Shown here piece by piece: positions 8,370 through 18,075 of a stretch of 64,000 nucleotides of DNA. Position numbers and translations under genes: made by a program. The stretch is taken from the NCBI RefSeq assembly GCF_000296215.2, contig NZ_CP013949.1, positions 6,875,501-6,939,500 of the forward strand, written 5' to 3'. How positions within the stretch are numbered: the stretch's first letter is position 1; the number at the start of each line of letters is the position of its first letter. The DNA comes from Bradyrhizobium sp. CCGE-LA001 (GTDB taxonomy: Bacteria; Pseudomonadota; Alphaproteobacteria; Rhizobiales; Xanthobacteraceae). A model generated the notes under the pieces. The model did no database searches, was not told the DNA's origin, and was given only the letters and a program-made list of their open reading frames with translations.

Positions 8370-9098
8370 TCAATCGCGCAAGTCGCGCTCACCCGAAATC
8401 ATGGCGGAGATGCTCCGGCGCGACATGATGTCTTCGCGAATTGCCGCATAGATATGGATGAGCACAAATGTAACGATTACCCACAGGCCGAGATGGTGCG
8501 ATGTATGGACGTCCTGACTGTTCGGCAGGATCGCGAAAACCCAGCCGAACAGCGAAAATTGCCAGCTTTCGCCACCAGAGCCCTGTGCATAAAGTGCGAA
8601 GCCGGTCGCGATCATGAATGCGGTTGTCAGTGTGAACATGGAGAACATCATGAGCTGAGCTGCGGGATTGTGACCCACAGTCTTTTTCGACCTGGCCGAA
8701 AGGAATGCGTACCAGCGGATCGCCTGCCAGAGCTCATCCAAGAAGCCCCTGCGCCAGATCGGCACGCAAAAGATCTCCTTGGCATAGGAATTTCCCATGA
8801 TGGCCCAGTAGATGCGCAGTAGGAAGCCGACGCTGAGTACATAACCCGCGGAGAAATGAGCAAAGCGAATATAGCCGAAGAGGAATTTGTCGCTTGCCTC
8901 TCCGGGCATCGTCGGTACGGCACTTCCGATGAAGTAGCCAGTCAATGCCAGCACCACAGTGGCTGCCGCATTGATCCAATGCCACAGCCGCACCGGCATT
9001 TCATAGACATAGACGACATCACCATCAGCGTTATGATTGTTCCCTGCCGTGCCAACGGAACGAAGGACAGTGAGGACTGGCGTGGTATTGCCCGACAT
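8370..9098 (-). CDS. hupC: HupC, b-type cytochrome subunit of the uptake hydrogenase
   Basis: 242-aa membrane cytochrome b (HyaC/HupC family) that anchors HupSL to the membrane and passes electrons to quinone. The start at MSGNTTPVL is chosen because AGGAGG lies just upstream and the longer frame would run into hupL. Four hydrophobic helices are visible (around residues 35-55, 75-95, 145-165 and 195-220). Likely haem ligands are the His residues of VRLWHWINA, RFAHFSAGY and HTSHHLGLWVI. It begins 8 bp after the hupL stop. Confidence 0.93.
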   Translation of the reverse strand: MSGNTTPVLTVLRSVGTAGNNHNADGDVVYVYEMPVRLWHWINAAATVVLALTGYFIGSAVPTMPGEASDKFLFGYIRFAHFSAGYVLSVGFLLRIYWAIMGNSYAKEIFCVPIWRRGFLDELWQAIRWYAFLSARSKKTVGHNPAAQLMMFSMFTLTTAFMIATGFALYAQGSGGESWQFSLFGWVFAILPNSQDVHTSHHLGLWVIVTFVLIHIYAAIREDIMSRRSISAMISGERDLRD

Positions 9099-9106
9099 GA
9101 AACCTC

Positions 9107-10897
9107 CTAGCGGACTGTGACTGAAGCCAGTTCTCGGCCGTCTGGACTCATGACGTGGGTCGAGCACGCCAGGCACGGATCGAAGGAGTGGATCGTACGC
9201 AAAATCTCCAGCGGCTTTCCTGGATCAGCCATTGGCGTGCCAATCAGAGAGGCTTCAAATGCGCCGACATTGCCCTTGGGATCGCGTGGCGAGCCATTCC
9301 ACGTCGTGGGCACGACACATTGATAATTGTCGATCTTGCGGTCTTTGATCTTAATCCAGTGTCCGAGCGCGCCGCGCGGCGCTTCGGTGAAGCCGTAGCC
9401 CTTGGCCTCTATCGGCCAGCTTTCCGGGTTCCACTTGCTGACATTGGCGGTTGCGGTGTCACCCGCCTTGATGTGAGCGACAAGCTTGTCCTGGAAATGG
9501 CGCATCTGATGTGCTGCCCACTGGCATTCCAGCGCGCGCGCCGCGGTGCGGCCGAGCGTAGAGAACAGCGCGGTCACCGGAAGATCGAGTGCCTTGAGCA
9601 GTTTCTCTGCCGGTTCCTTGAACTCCGCTTTGTTCTGCGCATAACCTATGATGTACCGCGCCAGCGGCCCTACCTCGACGGCATTGCCGCGCCACCGTGG
9701 CGCCTTGATCCAAGAATATTTGCTACCTTCATCGAGCTCTTTGATGTCGGTCCTGGTACCCTTGAAGTTGGGGCCAAGCTCGAAATTCGGCTCGGTGATG
9801 CCGTCCCATGGATGCAGCCCTCTGTACTCATCAGCATATTTGTACCAGGAGTGTGAGACGAATTCTTGGATCTGGTCGGGATCGCCATGGTCGACTGGCA
9901 AGACCTCCTTAAGATTGCCATTAAGGATGACGCCGCGCGGCACTCTGAGGCTGTTCGTGGAGTAGTCGTTGGCATTCTCGGGGAGATCGCCGTAGGACAT
10001 CACGCTCCTGCCTGACAGCCCGCAGCCATACAACCAGCCCCTGTAGAACGAGCCGATTAGCGCGATGTCCGGTAGATAAACCTGCTCCACGAAGTCAATC
10101 GAACGGTCGATGATTGAGGAGATCAAGTTGAGCCGCTCCATGTTGATGGCACCCATTGCACCGTTGCCGTCAACATTGATCGCGCAAGGCACGCCGCCGA
10201 CCAGCCAGTTCGGGTGCGGATTCTTGCCGCCATAGATGGCATGGATCTTCACGATCTCCTTCTGAAAGTCGAGCGCTTCCAGATAGTGCGTCACCGCCAT
10301 CAGATTCGCTTCGGGCGGAAGTTTATACGCCGGATGGCCCCAATAGGCGTTCTTGAAAGGGCCGAGCTGCCCTGAGTCGAAGAACTTGGTGAGTCTGATC
10401 TGCAGATCCCTGAAATAGGCCGGCGATGATAGCGGCCAGGGCGACAACGACTGCGCTAGCCTCGATGTCGCCTTTGGATCGGCCTTTAACGCCGAGAGCA
10501 CATCGACCCAATCCAGCGCATGCAGGTGGTAGAAATGCACGAGGTGATCATGCACTTGCAAGCAAAGCTGCATGATATTGCGGATTGAATTGGCATTCTC
10601 CGGAATCGCAATGCCGAGCGCATTCTCAACAGCGCGCACGGAGGTGAGCGCATGGGTCCCCGTGCAAACACCGCAAATCCGTTCCGTGAACGCCCAGGCA
10701 TCGCGTGGATCGCGTCCGTGCAGAATGGTTTCGATGCCGCGCCACATCGTTCCACTCGATACGGCATTGCAGATCACGTTGTCCGTGTTGACATTAACTT
10801 CGACGCGTAGGTGGCCTTCGATGCGCGTCAGTGGATCGACGACAATGCGCTTGCCCGAATCATCGGTCGTGAAACCATTGGGTGTCTGGACGCGCAT
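9107..10897 (-). CDS. hupL: HupL, [NiFe] uptake hydrogenase large subunit
   Basis: Catalytic subunit that oxidises H2, recycling hydrogen released by nitrogenase. 596 aa, full length. The nickel ligands are Cys75 and Cys78 (ERICGVCTGTH) and Cys575 and Cys578 (FDPCLACSTH); the N-terminal RIEGH motif is also present. The last 15 residues after His581 form the peptide expected to be removed by HupD. It lies 35 bp downstream of hupS and is followed by hupC with its own ribosome site. The sequence is clearly of the membrane-bound, group 1 uptake type. Confidence 0.98.
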   Translation of the reverse strand: MRVQTPNGFTTDDSGKRIVVDPLTRIEGHLRVEVNVNTDNVICNAVSSGTMWRGIETILHGRDPRDAWAFTERICGVCTGTHALTSVRAVENALGIAIPENANSIRNIMQLCLQVHDHLVHFYHLHALDWVDVLSALKADPKATSRLAQSLSPWPLSSPAYFRDLQIRLTKFFDSGQLGPFKNAYWGHPAYKLPPEANLMAVTHYLEALDFQKEIVKIHAIYGGKNPHPNWLVGGVPCAINVDGNGAMGAINMERLNLISSIIDRSIDFVEQVYLPDIALIGSFYRGWLYGCGLSGRSVMSYGDLPENANDYSTNSLRVPRGVILNGNLKEVLPVDHGDPDQIQEFVSHSWYKYADEYRGLHPWDGITEPNFELGPNFKGTRTDIKELDEGSKYSWIKAPRWRGNAVEVGPLARYIIGYAQNKAEFKEPAEKLLKALDLPVTALFSTLGRTAARALECQWAAHQMRHFQDKLVAHIKAGDTATANVSKWNPESWPIEAKGYGFTEAPRGALGHWIKIKDRKIDNYQCVVPTTWNGSPRDPKGNVGAFEASLIGTPMADPGKPLEILRTIHSFDPCLACSTHVMSPDGRELASVTVR

Positions 10898-10931
10898 CTT
10901 TGTTCTAGCCTGACATTTCTGATCATTTTTC

Positions 10932-12014
10932 CTAAGCTGCGCCGTCCCGTTTGCGGGTCAGCCGTTTCGCGGCCGTAACCGCGGCATGCGCGGCAACGGC
11001 TATGCCAACCGCGCCGGCAGCGGCCATACCGACCTGGTCGGCGTTCATCTCGACGCCAAATTGCTTTATGGTTGTGAGCCGGTCGTAGAACGAACCTTTG
11101 TCCCAGAAGCCGTCTTCAGAGCAACCAAAACAGCCGTGGCCGGATTGGATCGGGAAGGAAACGCCCGCGTTCCAACGAACAGCTGAGCAGGCGTTGTAGG
11201 TGGTCGGCCCCTTGCAACCCATTTTGTAGAGACAATAGCCCTTGCGTGCGGACTCGTCATCCCACTCCTCGACAAACTGACCTGCGTCAAAATGAGATCG
11301 ACGATAGCACTTGTCGTGGATGCGCTGGGAATAGAACATCTTTGGCCGTCCCTGACGGTCGAGCTCGGGAAGTTTTCCAAACGTGGTGATAAAGGTCACA
11401 ATGGCAGTCATGACCTCGGCGATCGGCGGGCAGCCGGGCACCTTGATGATCGGCCGGTTCGTGATCACCTTGTCAATCGGCGTCGCCCCAGTCGGGTTGG
11501 GCTTGGCCGCCTGCACGCAGCCCCAGGACGCACAAGAGCCCCAAGCGATGATCGCCATAGAATCTTCAGCCATCATTCGCAGCTTTTCGACGAACGGCTT
11601 GCCGCCATCAATGCAGAACATGCCGTCTTCGTTCAGCGGTGGAGTGCCTTCGACGGCAAGGACATAGCGGGCTCTGTATTTGGCGCGGGTCTCCATGAGG
11701 ATAGCTTCGGCTTGATGTCCTGCCGCCGCCATGATGGTATGATCATAGTCGAGCGAGATCATCGACAGCACCGTGTCTTTGACCAAGGGATGGGCCGAGC
11801 GGATAAAGCTTTCGGAGCAACAGGTGCATTCGAGTCCGTGCATCCAGATCACGGGCACGCGAGGCTTGGTCTCAAGCGCGCTGGCTATTTCTTTCGTCGC
11901 CAGCGGGCTGAGCCCGAGACTGGTTGCCATTAGGCTGCAGAACTTATGGAAATTGCGACGCGTAATGCCCTGGCGTCTGATCACGCTGTAAAACGTTTCA
12001 ATAGCTTCCCCCAT
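10932..12014 (-). CDS. hupS: HupS, [NiFe] uptake hydrogenase small subunit
   Basis: 360-aa small subunit carrying the Fe-S clusters that relay electrons from HupL to HupC. The start MGEAIETFYSVIRRQG is chosen because GGAAGG precedes it; an in-frame ATG lies 12 bp further upstream. A twin-arginine signal (TRRNFHKF, residues 18-25) directs the folded dimer across the membrane. Cluster ligands include CTCC at about residues 63-66, a GCPP motif, CYRR, and a GCFGCSEDGFW segment. A C-terminal hydrophobic helix (VGMAAAGAVGIAVAAHAAV) anchors it. First gene of the hup operon, behind a -24/-12 promoter. Confidence 0.97.
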   Translation of the reverse strand: MGEAIETFYSVIRRQGITRRNFHKFCSLMATSLGLSPLATKEIASALETKPRVPVIWMHGLECTCCSESFIRSAHPLVKDTVLSMISLDYDHTIMAAAGHQAEAILMETRAKYRARYVLAVEGTPPLNEDGMFCIDGGKPFVEKLRMMAEDSMAIIAWGSCASWGCVQAAKPNPTGATPIDKVITNRPIIKVPGCPPIAEVMTAIVTFITTFGKLPELDRQGRPKMFYSQRIHDKCYRRSHFDAGQFVEEWDDESARKGYCLYKMGCKGPTTYNACSAVRWNAGVSFPIQSGHGCFGCSEDGFWDKGSFYDRLTTIKQFGVEMNADQVGMAAAGAVGIAVAAHAAVTAAKRLTRKRDGAA

Positions 12015-12056
12015 GATCCCTTCCATGGTGTCGCCGCGACGAACTGCCGAATTGGG

Positions 12057-12073
12057 AGCAAAAAGCAGGCCAA
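12057..12073 (-). promoter_or_regulatory. Sigma-54 type promoter of hupS
   Basis: The minus strand reads TTGGCCTGCTTTTTGCT, with GG and GC separated by exactly 10 bases and a good -12 half (TTTGC). The -24 half departs from TGGCAC at two bases. Transcription would start near 12046, about 32 nt before the hupS ATG. hupSL in bradyrhizobia is known to be RpoN-dependent (HoxA- or NifA-activated); which activator acts here cannot be read from the window. Confidence 0.6.
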
Positions 12074-12871
12074 GCACATGTGAAGAGCTAACAGATCCAA
12101 AGCCGCCGATCCCCGATCTTCGGCTAGAGTTCCCAAGACCGGGAATCGAAAGAACGCTCGGGAACTTTACTTGGGACATCCGCACGAGTTCGCTGATAGA
12201 ATTGAAGCCAAAGCGCAACATTGAAGAGCTGATACACCAATACGACGCGTAGGTTCGTGCGCTCGCAGTACGCCTTACAGAGGGTTCTGGTTCCGTGAGA
12301 GCGATCAGCGCGCCCGTCACCTGTCCAACCCTGCCACTTGTGTCCGATTTAGACCGGAATGTGGAGAAGCCTACCAGCAGCGCAATCCGCCCGGACGCGA
12401 AAGAATATATCGCAGTACTCTCAAGCAAAGCTTCTTGAGATCAAGCATCTCCCGCGCGCGGACAGATCTTCGCTATCGCACCCTGCTTCGATATCGAGCG
12501 CGCTCGTGGATTGGTCTGTCTGAACGGCGCTGGCCTCAAGTCATCTGGGAAGCAGCCCCACAATGTACCGGAGATGATTACAGCCGGCATACCCGCTCGG
12601 CTTCGACACCGACGAGATTGCGCTTGCGTGGAACGGTCAGCAGATCCGCTCCGTTTTTGCGAGTGACAAGTCGAGAACAAGGGATGTGCTCTTCAAATCC
12701 CGCGAGCATCGAGCCCCCCGTTCGAAAGATTCTCAACTGTGCTCTCGCATGATCGCGACCTTCCTGGCGCGCATAAAGTTGACTTCTTGTTGGGCAGTAT
12801 GATCCCTCTGCCAATATCGGGATTGCACCACCGCGCTCCCCGCGCGCTAAATACGCTTGCACGCATGCATG
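12074..12871. other. Upstream region of hupS, no recognisable gene
   Basis: About 800 bp between the hupS promoter and the nod box. Open frames exist on both strands but none has a ribosome site plus recognisable protein content. A plus-strand frame ending at 12252 closes with a plausible coding-like tail (KPKRNIEELIHQYDA), which may be the end of a lost gene. Activator and IHF sites for hupS would be expected in its proximal part, but I could not define them. Confidence 0.4.
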
Positions 12872-12920
12872 CTTCCATTACCTGGATGCTTAACATTCAA
12901 ACAATGGATTTTACCAAAGT
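12872..12920 (+). promoter_or_regulatory. nod box (NodD-binding promoter element)
   Basis: This 49-bp stretch matches the rhizobial nod box at most defined positions: CCAT, then GGATG, then CATTCAAACAAT, then GGATTTTACCAA in the correct order and spacing. The right-hand part AAACAAT-N-R-ATTTTACCAA is fully kept and the left half carries a few mismatches. Orientation is rightward. The next substantial gene is dctA, 491 bp away; no nod gene follows directly. LysR-type NodD proteins would act here in response to plant flavonoids. Confidence 0.85.
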
Positions 12921-13411
12921 TTGGGAATGTTGCATCGAGCACCAGCACCTCCATCGGGTGCCGCCCGGCGCTACTCGGCGAGTACGCCGCCGGGCGGGCA
13001 TCGGACGGGCAACAAAAAGATCAGTTCGGAGGAAATGATCGTCACGATCGCAAAGCAAGCTCTGGACCCTCGATTAGCGACCACCGATCCCATCAGTTGC
13101 TGGATAAATCTCGCCCGTGGGGCTTAAGACGCGTTCGCCATCGGCCAGTCGAATGCGGCCCTTCAGCATCCTGAATGAGCCGATTCATCATCAGACCGGT
13201 GGGACGTCCGCAGCGTCTGCGGGCGGCGCGCGTTTTGCTTGGCGATGCAAGATACATAGAATCGAGCGCCTACCTTTCAGAATCACGCTGCCGGATGTCG
13301 GACTCCCGACAAGCAACGTCTTCAATCGGACAGGGCGACAACAACAGACTCGTTGATGCGACGCCTCTCAGCGTGGGACGGCGCAGTCTTCGAGTTCGTC
13401 GGGAGGAACGG
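12921..13411 (+). other. Leader between nod box and dctA
   Basis: About 490 bp without a convincing gene. A 30-codon ORF at 13035-13127 (MIVTIAKQALDP...) has GGAGG only two bases before its ATG, which is too close for normal initiation. The minus strand carries a short coding-like stretch (GRIRLADGERVLSPTGE, around 13090-13170), perhaps a gene fragment. A long frame is open in phase with dctA from 13175, but the dctA start at 13412 has the better ribosome site. Confidence 0.35.
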
Positions 13412-14734
13412 ATGACGACAATCGCAACTGCGGCGCCTACGGGAGCCTCGCGGCCTTGGTATAAGCTTCTCTACGTTCAGGTGCTGATCGCCATCCTGAT
13501 TGGCGTCTTTGTCGGATGGTTATGGCCGTCACTCGCGACGAACGATTGGATCAAGGCGCTCGGCGACGGCTTCATCAAGCTGATCAAGATGGTTATCGCG
13601 CCGATCATCTTTTGCACCGTGGTATCCGGGATCGCACATATTCAGGATGCAAAGAAGGTGGGGCGGGTCGGCATCAAGGCGCTGGTCTACTTCGAAATCG
13701 TCTCCACCTCCGCGTTGGTGCTCGGCCTAGTGGTAGGCAATCTGTTTCAAATTGGCCGCGGGCTCGCCGTCAAGCCCGACGCCCTCGCGGTCGCCAATTA
13801 CGTGAAGCAGGCGGAAGCCTCCAAAGCGGTCGACTTCATTCTCCAGGTTATTCCTGATAGCGTGGTCGGCGCCCTCGCCCGCGGCGACGTCCTGCAGGTG
13901 CTCCTGTTCGCGATCCTTTTCGGCTTTTCGCTGATGGCGCTGGGTAAGCGCGGAGAGAGGTTGCGCGGCTTGATCGACGACTCAGCGCACGCGCTTTTCG
14001 GCTTGATCGCGATTATTATGAAGGCGGCCCCAGTCGGCGCGTTCGGTGCCATGGCGTTTACGATCGGAAAGTTCGGACCCGCTGCTCTTGGCAATCTGAT
14101 CGGTCTAGTCGCTCTATTTTACGCAACTGCAGCCCTGTTCGTCGTGCTCGTACTCGGGCTGATTGCGCGCCTCATCGGCTTTTCGATATTCAAGTTCATC
14201 GTATATATAAAAGATGAACTTCTCATTGTGCTCGGCACCTCGTCGTCGGAAAGTGCGCTACCGCAACTGATGGAGAAGCTAGAGCGGCTGGGCTGCTCCA
14301 AGTCTGTAGTGGGACTCGTGGTGCCGACCGGCTACTCCTTCAACCTGGATGGAACTAATATTTATATGACGCTGGCGACATTGTTCATTGCGCAGGCCTT
14401 GGGCGTCGATCTCACTTTTAGCCAGCAACTGACGATTCTATTCGTGGCGATACTGACTTCAAAGGGCGCCAGCGGCGTCACCGGCGCCGGCTTCATTACC
14501 CTCGCTGCCACGCTGTCGGTTGTCAACCCGGTGCTGGTGCCGGGCATGGCAATTGTGTTCTCCATCGACAAATTCATGAGTGAGGTGCGAGCGCTTACCA
14601 ACATCGTCGGCAATGGCATCGCTGCCGTGTTCGTGTCCTGGTGGGAGGGAGAACTTAGGCACGCGACGCTGCATGCATGTCTCAACCGCGATACCGATCC
14701 AGCGAATATCGAGCCGGGGAGCAAGAGCCAGTAG
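13412..14734 (+). CDS. dctA: DctA, C4-dicarboxylate/H+ symporter
   Basis: 440-aa inner-membrane transporter of the DAACS family for succinate, malate and fumarate, the carbon sources plants give to bacteroids. The start MTTIATAAPTG is preceded by GGGAGGAACGG; the frame stays open upstream but is not DctA-like. Family motifs are present: GTSSSESALPQ (serine-rich re-entrant loop, ~residue 270), GYSFNLDGTNIY (~310) and SKGASGVTGAGFI (~350), with eight or more hydrophobic segments. DctB/DctD regulators are not adjacent. A nod box lies 491 bp upstream and nodV 671 bp downstream. Confidence 0.96.
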   Translation: MTTIATAAPTGASRPWYKLLYVQVLIAILIGVFVGWLWPSLATNDWIKALGDGFIKLIKMVIAPIIFCTVVSGIAHIQDAKKVGRVGIKALVYFEIVSTSALVLGLVVGNLFQIGRGLAVKPDALAVANYVKQAEASKAVDFILQVIPDSVVGALARGDVLQVLLFAILFGFSLMALGKRGERLRGLIDDSAHALFGLIAIIMKAAPVGAFGAMAFTIGKFGPAALGNLIGLVALFYATAALFVVLVLGLIARLIGFSIFKFIVYIKDELLIVLGTSSSESALPQLMEKLERLGCSKSVVGLVVPTGYSFNLDGTNIYMTLATLFIAQALGVDLTFSQQLTILFVAILTSKGASGVTGAGFITLAATLSVVNPVLVPGMAIVFSIDKFMSEVRALTNIVGNGIAAVFVSWWEGELRHATLHACLNRDTDPANIEPGSKSQ

Positions 14735-15405
14735 AGCGATGCTATGTTCCCATAGCGCGTGGGGCCCATGCGCAAGCGAGCTGTGATTCTTGATCGTTCA
14801 ATTCTGCAGCAGGGACGTGAATGCCGCCCTCTGCTCGGCCGCCTCTCGTCGAGCGGCCTACTGTATTAGGCCTAACACTGCCGATCGGCCCGGTCGAGTA
14901 GACATAAGCTACCAGGCAAAGACGGTTCGCTCAGATATCTCTGTTGCCGTAAAGTTACGATCAGCGTTCCGCAGAGCGTGTCGCGCGGGTGATCTTCGCT
15001 TCAAAGGCGCACGAAATAGCAGGACTGAACTCGATCTCATACCCTGCATCTGACACGGGAGAGCTTCTCTTGGCGAGGTAACCGCAAAGAAATGTTGCAA
15101 CGCGACCGTGCTTGACCGACGGCCTGTTGGACTACATGCTTCCGGCAGCTTGGGAGGTTTGGCTACTGTGTTTCCGATGCGAAACTAGAGCGCAAGTTCA
15201 GGACCGATCGAAGCGTCCCGACACCTTAAGGTTTAAAATAACTATACGAACGTTTGGGGTGCGCCGTCCTTCGGCTCGTGCTGTCTTCCGCGCGGAATAT
15301 AGAGCTCGGAACCCGCTCATGAGCGTAGCTGGGCCGCACGTAATTGCCGCTTTTTGCCTAGGATGTTAACCTCTCCGCCACAAGGAGGCCGGACGTTTCG
15401 CCCAC
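14735..15405. other. Intergenic region dctA-nodV
   Basis: 670 bp with no gene I can support. Short frames on both strands lack ribosome sites and family resemblance. AAGGAGG at 15382-15388 is the nearest ribosome-binding-like sequence before nodV but lies 17 bases from its ATG. I found no nod box or clear sigma-54 site in it. Confidence 0.4.
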
Positions 15406-18075
15406 ATGAGTAACCAGTACATTTTTCCGCGTTCAGCTACTCAGTTCGTATTGGGTAGCATTATGATAGCAGCGGTGACGCTGACTTCAGCGTACCTGCA
15501 TGCACATCTTGCCACAGCGGCGTTCGCCTACTTGAGCGTGGTACTCCTGTTTTCGCTCATGGGCAGCTTCATCGCCTCGGCGGCGCTTTCAATGGAGTGT
15601 ATCGCGGCGTTAACTTACTACTTTGCGCCGCCAACTTTCAGTCTCCGTATCGATGATCCTCAAGATATTTCAGTGCTCGCCGCATTCCTCACGATCTCGG
15701 TTGTCGGGACGCATCTGATACAAACAATCCGTCGAGAAAGGGAGGCTGCGCTAAAGACTGCAGCAAAGCTCCGCCAAAGCACGGCCGATTTGCAGGACAG
15801 CGAGAAATGGGGGCGCGCGATATTTGAGCATAATCCGGTCATGTACTTCATGATTGATGAAGCCGGAACGGTTCTAAACGTCAACACTTTCGGTGCCACA
15901 CAACTCGGCTATGCGCCTCACGATCTGATCCACCGATCCGTACTCAATATCTTTCCAAAAGACGATCGTGAGTTTGTTCGCAAAAGCGTTGCGATGTGCC
16001 TCGAAAATGTCGGCCAAGCGCACACTTGGGAGGTCCAGAAAATCAAGAAGGACGGATCGGCAATGTGGGTGCGTGAAAACGCCAAAGCCCTGCGATGGGC
16101 TGGTGAGAAGCCCATCGTTCTTATTGCCTGCGAAGATATCAGCGAGCGAAAGCGAACAGAGCTTGTGCTGCAGCGGAGCGAAGCCCATTTGGCTCAGGCG
16201 CAGGAATTGAGCCGCACCGGAAGCTTCGGTTGGAATGTCGCCACCGACGAGGTCTTTTGGTCAAAAGAGAATTTTCGTATTTTCCAGTACGATCTGCAAG
16301 TTGAACCGACACCGCAACTCGTCCTTGCCCGGACCCATCCAGAAGATAGGGCTTCCGTTCAGGAGGTTATCGATCGAGCAATGCGAACCCAAGAGAATTT
16401 TGAGCACGAGTACCGGCTGCTCATGCCGGACGGCTCGGTAAAGTACATCCGCGCGCGGGCACGAGCGACGGTAACTGCGTCTGGCGATATAGAGTTTGTC
16501 GGAGCAGCGACGGACATCACCTCCTCAAAGCAGACTGAAGAGAAGCTCCGCCGTAGTGAGGCCTATCTGGCCGAAGCACAGCATCTCAGTCACACGGGTA
16601 GTTGGTCCTGGGATCTCTACGAACGCGAGTTCGTGTATCGCTCCGCCGAAGTTGATCGTCTCTTTGGCTTTGATCCGGAAGAAGGTGCATCGATAGATGC
16701 TATCCTATCGCGCATCCATCCGGAAGACGTGCCGCGGCTTCGGGAAGTTACGCTGCAAGCGATGAAAGACAACGGAGGGAATTACGAGTACGACTTCCGA
16801 ATCCTTCTTCCTGGTGGCGCCATAAGGCGCATACATACCGTTGCGCATGCTGTGGTCGGCAAGGACGGCAGGGTCAGCGAACTAATCGGAACACATATGG
16901 ACGTCACTGGACAGCACGTAGCCAGGGAAAGGTTGGAAAACACTCTTGCTGCCCTGCGCGAAAGCGAGCAGCGCTTCCGGGACTACGCCGAAACGGCCTC
17001 TGACTGGCTATGGGAGACCGGAGCTGACCATCGTGTGACCCACTTGTCGGAGCACACGAGCTATGCAGGCATTCTCGCAAGAGAGCTCATGGGCCAGCCC
17101 CATTGGAAGATTGCGTCCGATGTAGAAGCAGAGCCCGAGAAATGGCTCCAGCATCGCGCCGCACTTGACGCGCATCTCCCATTTCGCGATTTGGTCTATC
17201 GCACCGTCGATCGGTTCGGAAGCCCGATCTACATCCGAACCAGTGGCAAGCCATTTTTCGATGCGAGCGGGACTTTTCTTGGCTACCGTGGCGTCAGCAC
17301 CGATATCACTGCGTCCATTCGCGCAGAGCAAGCCGAACAGCAGCTGCGGAAGGCTCAGGCGGAGCTTGCGCATGTTACGCGCGTAACAACGCTTGGTGAA
17401 CTAACGACCTCTATCGCCCACGAAGTAAATCAACCGCTTGCCGCCATCATCAGCAATGCCGACGCGTGCCTCGGTTGGTTGGGCCGCGAAGCTCCAGACC
17501 TCTCTGAAGCTGGCCGCTCGGTCGAGTGGATCATCGAAGACGCCATTCGGGCAAGTAAGGTTATCCGCCGGGTCAGGGCCCTTGCGAAAAAGAGCGAAAT
17601 CGAGATGGTACCGCTCGACATCAATGAGGTCGTGAAGGAGGCCGTCGCGCTGGTGGCACGTGAATTGGCCAATCACCAAGTGACATTGCGAACCGGGTTG
17701 ACGCCCGCTCTTCCTCCTATACTGGGCGACCGGGTTCAACTGCAACAAGTGATCATCAATCTGGTCATGAATGGGATCGAGGCCATGCAAGCCGTCAAGG
17801 ACCGCGTCCGTGAGCTGGTGATTCAGTCATGCATCGACGATATGGGACGTGTGCAGATTGCCGTGACTGATTGCGGCGTCGGGATCGCCGAGGACGACAT
17901 AGACCGCGTCTTGGACCCCTTCTTCACTACCAAATCGAGCGGCCTCGGCATGGGTCTTTCAATCTGCCGTTCAATCTTGGAAGCTCACGGGGGGCGGCTT
18001 TCGATTGTTCGCATGCAGGAGCCTGGCGCGACGTTTCAATTTTCCCTACCGTTGCATAAGGAGGTCGTCTCGTGA
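15406..18075 (+). CDS. nodV: NodV, isoflavone-responsive sensor histidine kinase
   Basis: 889-aa membrane sensor kinase, the same length as NodV of Bradyrhizobium, which with NodW responds to plant isoflavones and supports nod gene expression in parallel to NodD. It has an N-terminal set of membrane helices (~residues 14-105), then four consecutive PAS-type input modules (~135-255, 262-375, 382-500, 520-640), as known for NodV. The dimerisation domain has SIAHEVNQPLAAII with the phospho-accepting His at about 672, and an ATPase domain follows (INLVMNGIEAM N-box, DCGVGI, GLGMGLSI). The stop overlaps the start of nodW. No nod box is seen directly upstream. Confidence 0.9.
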   Translation: MSNQYIFPRSATQFVLGSIMIAAVTLTSAYLHAHLATAAFAYLSVVLLFSLMGSFIASAALSMECIAALTYYFAPPTFSLRIDDPQDISVLAAFLTISVVGTHLIQTIRREREAALKTAAKLRQSTADLQDSEKWGRAIFEHNPVMYFMIDEAGTVLNVNTFGATQLGYAPHDLIHRSVLNIFPKDDREFVRKSVAMCLENVGQAHTWEVQKIKKDGSAMWVRENAKALRWAGEKPIVLIACEDISERKRTELVLQRSEAHLAQAQELSRTGSFGWNVATDEVFWSKENFRIFQYDLQVEPTPQLVLARTHPEDRASVQEVIDRAMRTQENFEHEYRLLMPDGSVKYIRARARATVTASGDIEFVGAATDITSSKQTEEKLRRSEAYLAEAQHLSHTGSWSWDLYEREFVYRSAEVDRLFGFDPEEGASIDAILSRIHPEDVPRLREVTLQAMKDNGGNYEYDFRILLPGGAIRRIHTVAHAVVGKDGRVSELIGTHMDVTGQHVARERLENTLAALRESEQRFRDYAETASDWLWETGADHRVTHLSEHTSYAGILARELMGQPHWKIASDVEAEPEKWLQHRAALDAHLPFRDLVYRTVDRFGSPIYIRTSGKPFFDASGTFLGYRGVSTDITASIRAEQAEQQLRKAQAELAHVTRVTTLGELTTSIAHEVNQPLAAIISNADACLGWLGREAPDLSEAGRSVEWIIEDAIRASKVIRRVRALAKKSEIEMVPLDINEVVKEAVALVARELANHQVTLRTGLTPALPPILGDRVQLQQVIINLVMNGIEAMQAVKDRVRELVIQSCIDDMGRVQIAVTDCGVGIAEDDIDRVLDPFFTTKSSGLGMGLSICRSILEAHGGRLSIVRMQEPGATFQFSLPLHKEVVS

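Noticed and set aside
12079..12093. TGT-N9-ACA near the hupS promoter as a NifA site
   Set aside because: Spacer is one base short of the strict N10 and it lies too close to the -24 element.
13115..13140. GG-N10-GC element upstream of dctA as a DctD/RpoN promoter
   Set aside because: Neither half resembles TGGCAC or TTGC beyond the GG and GC dinucleotides; chance spacing matches are common.
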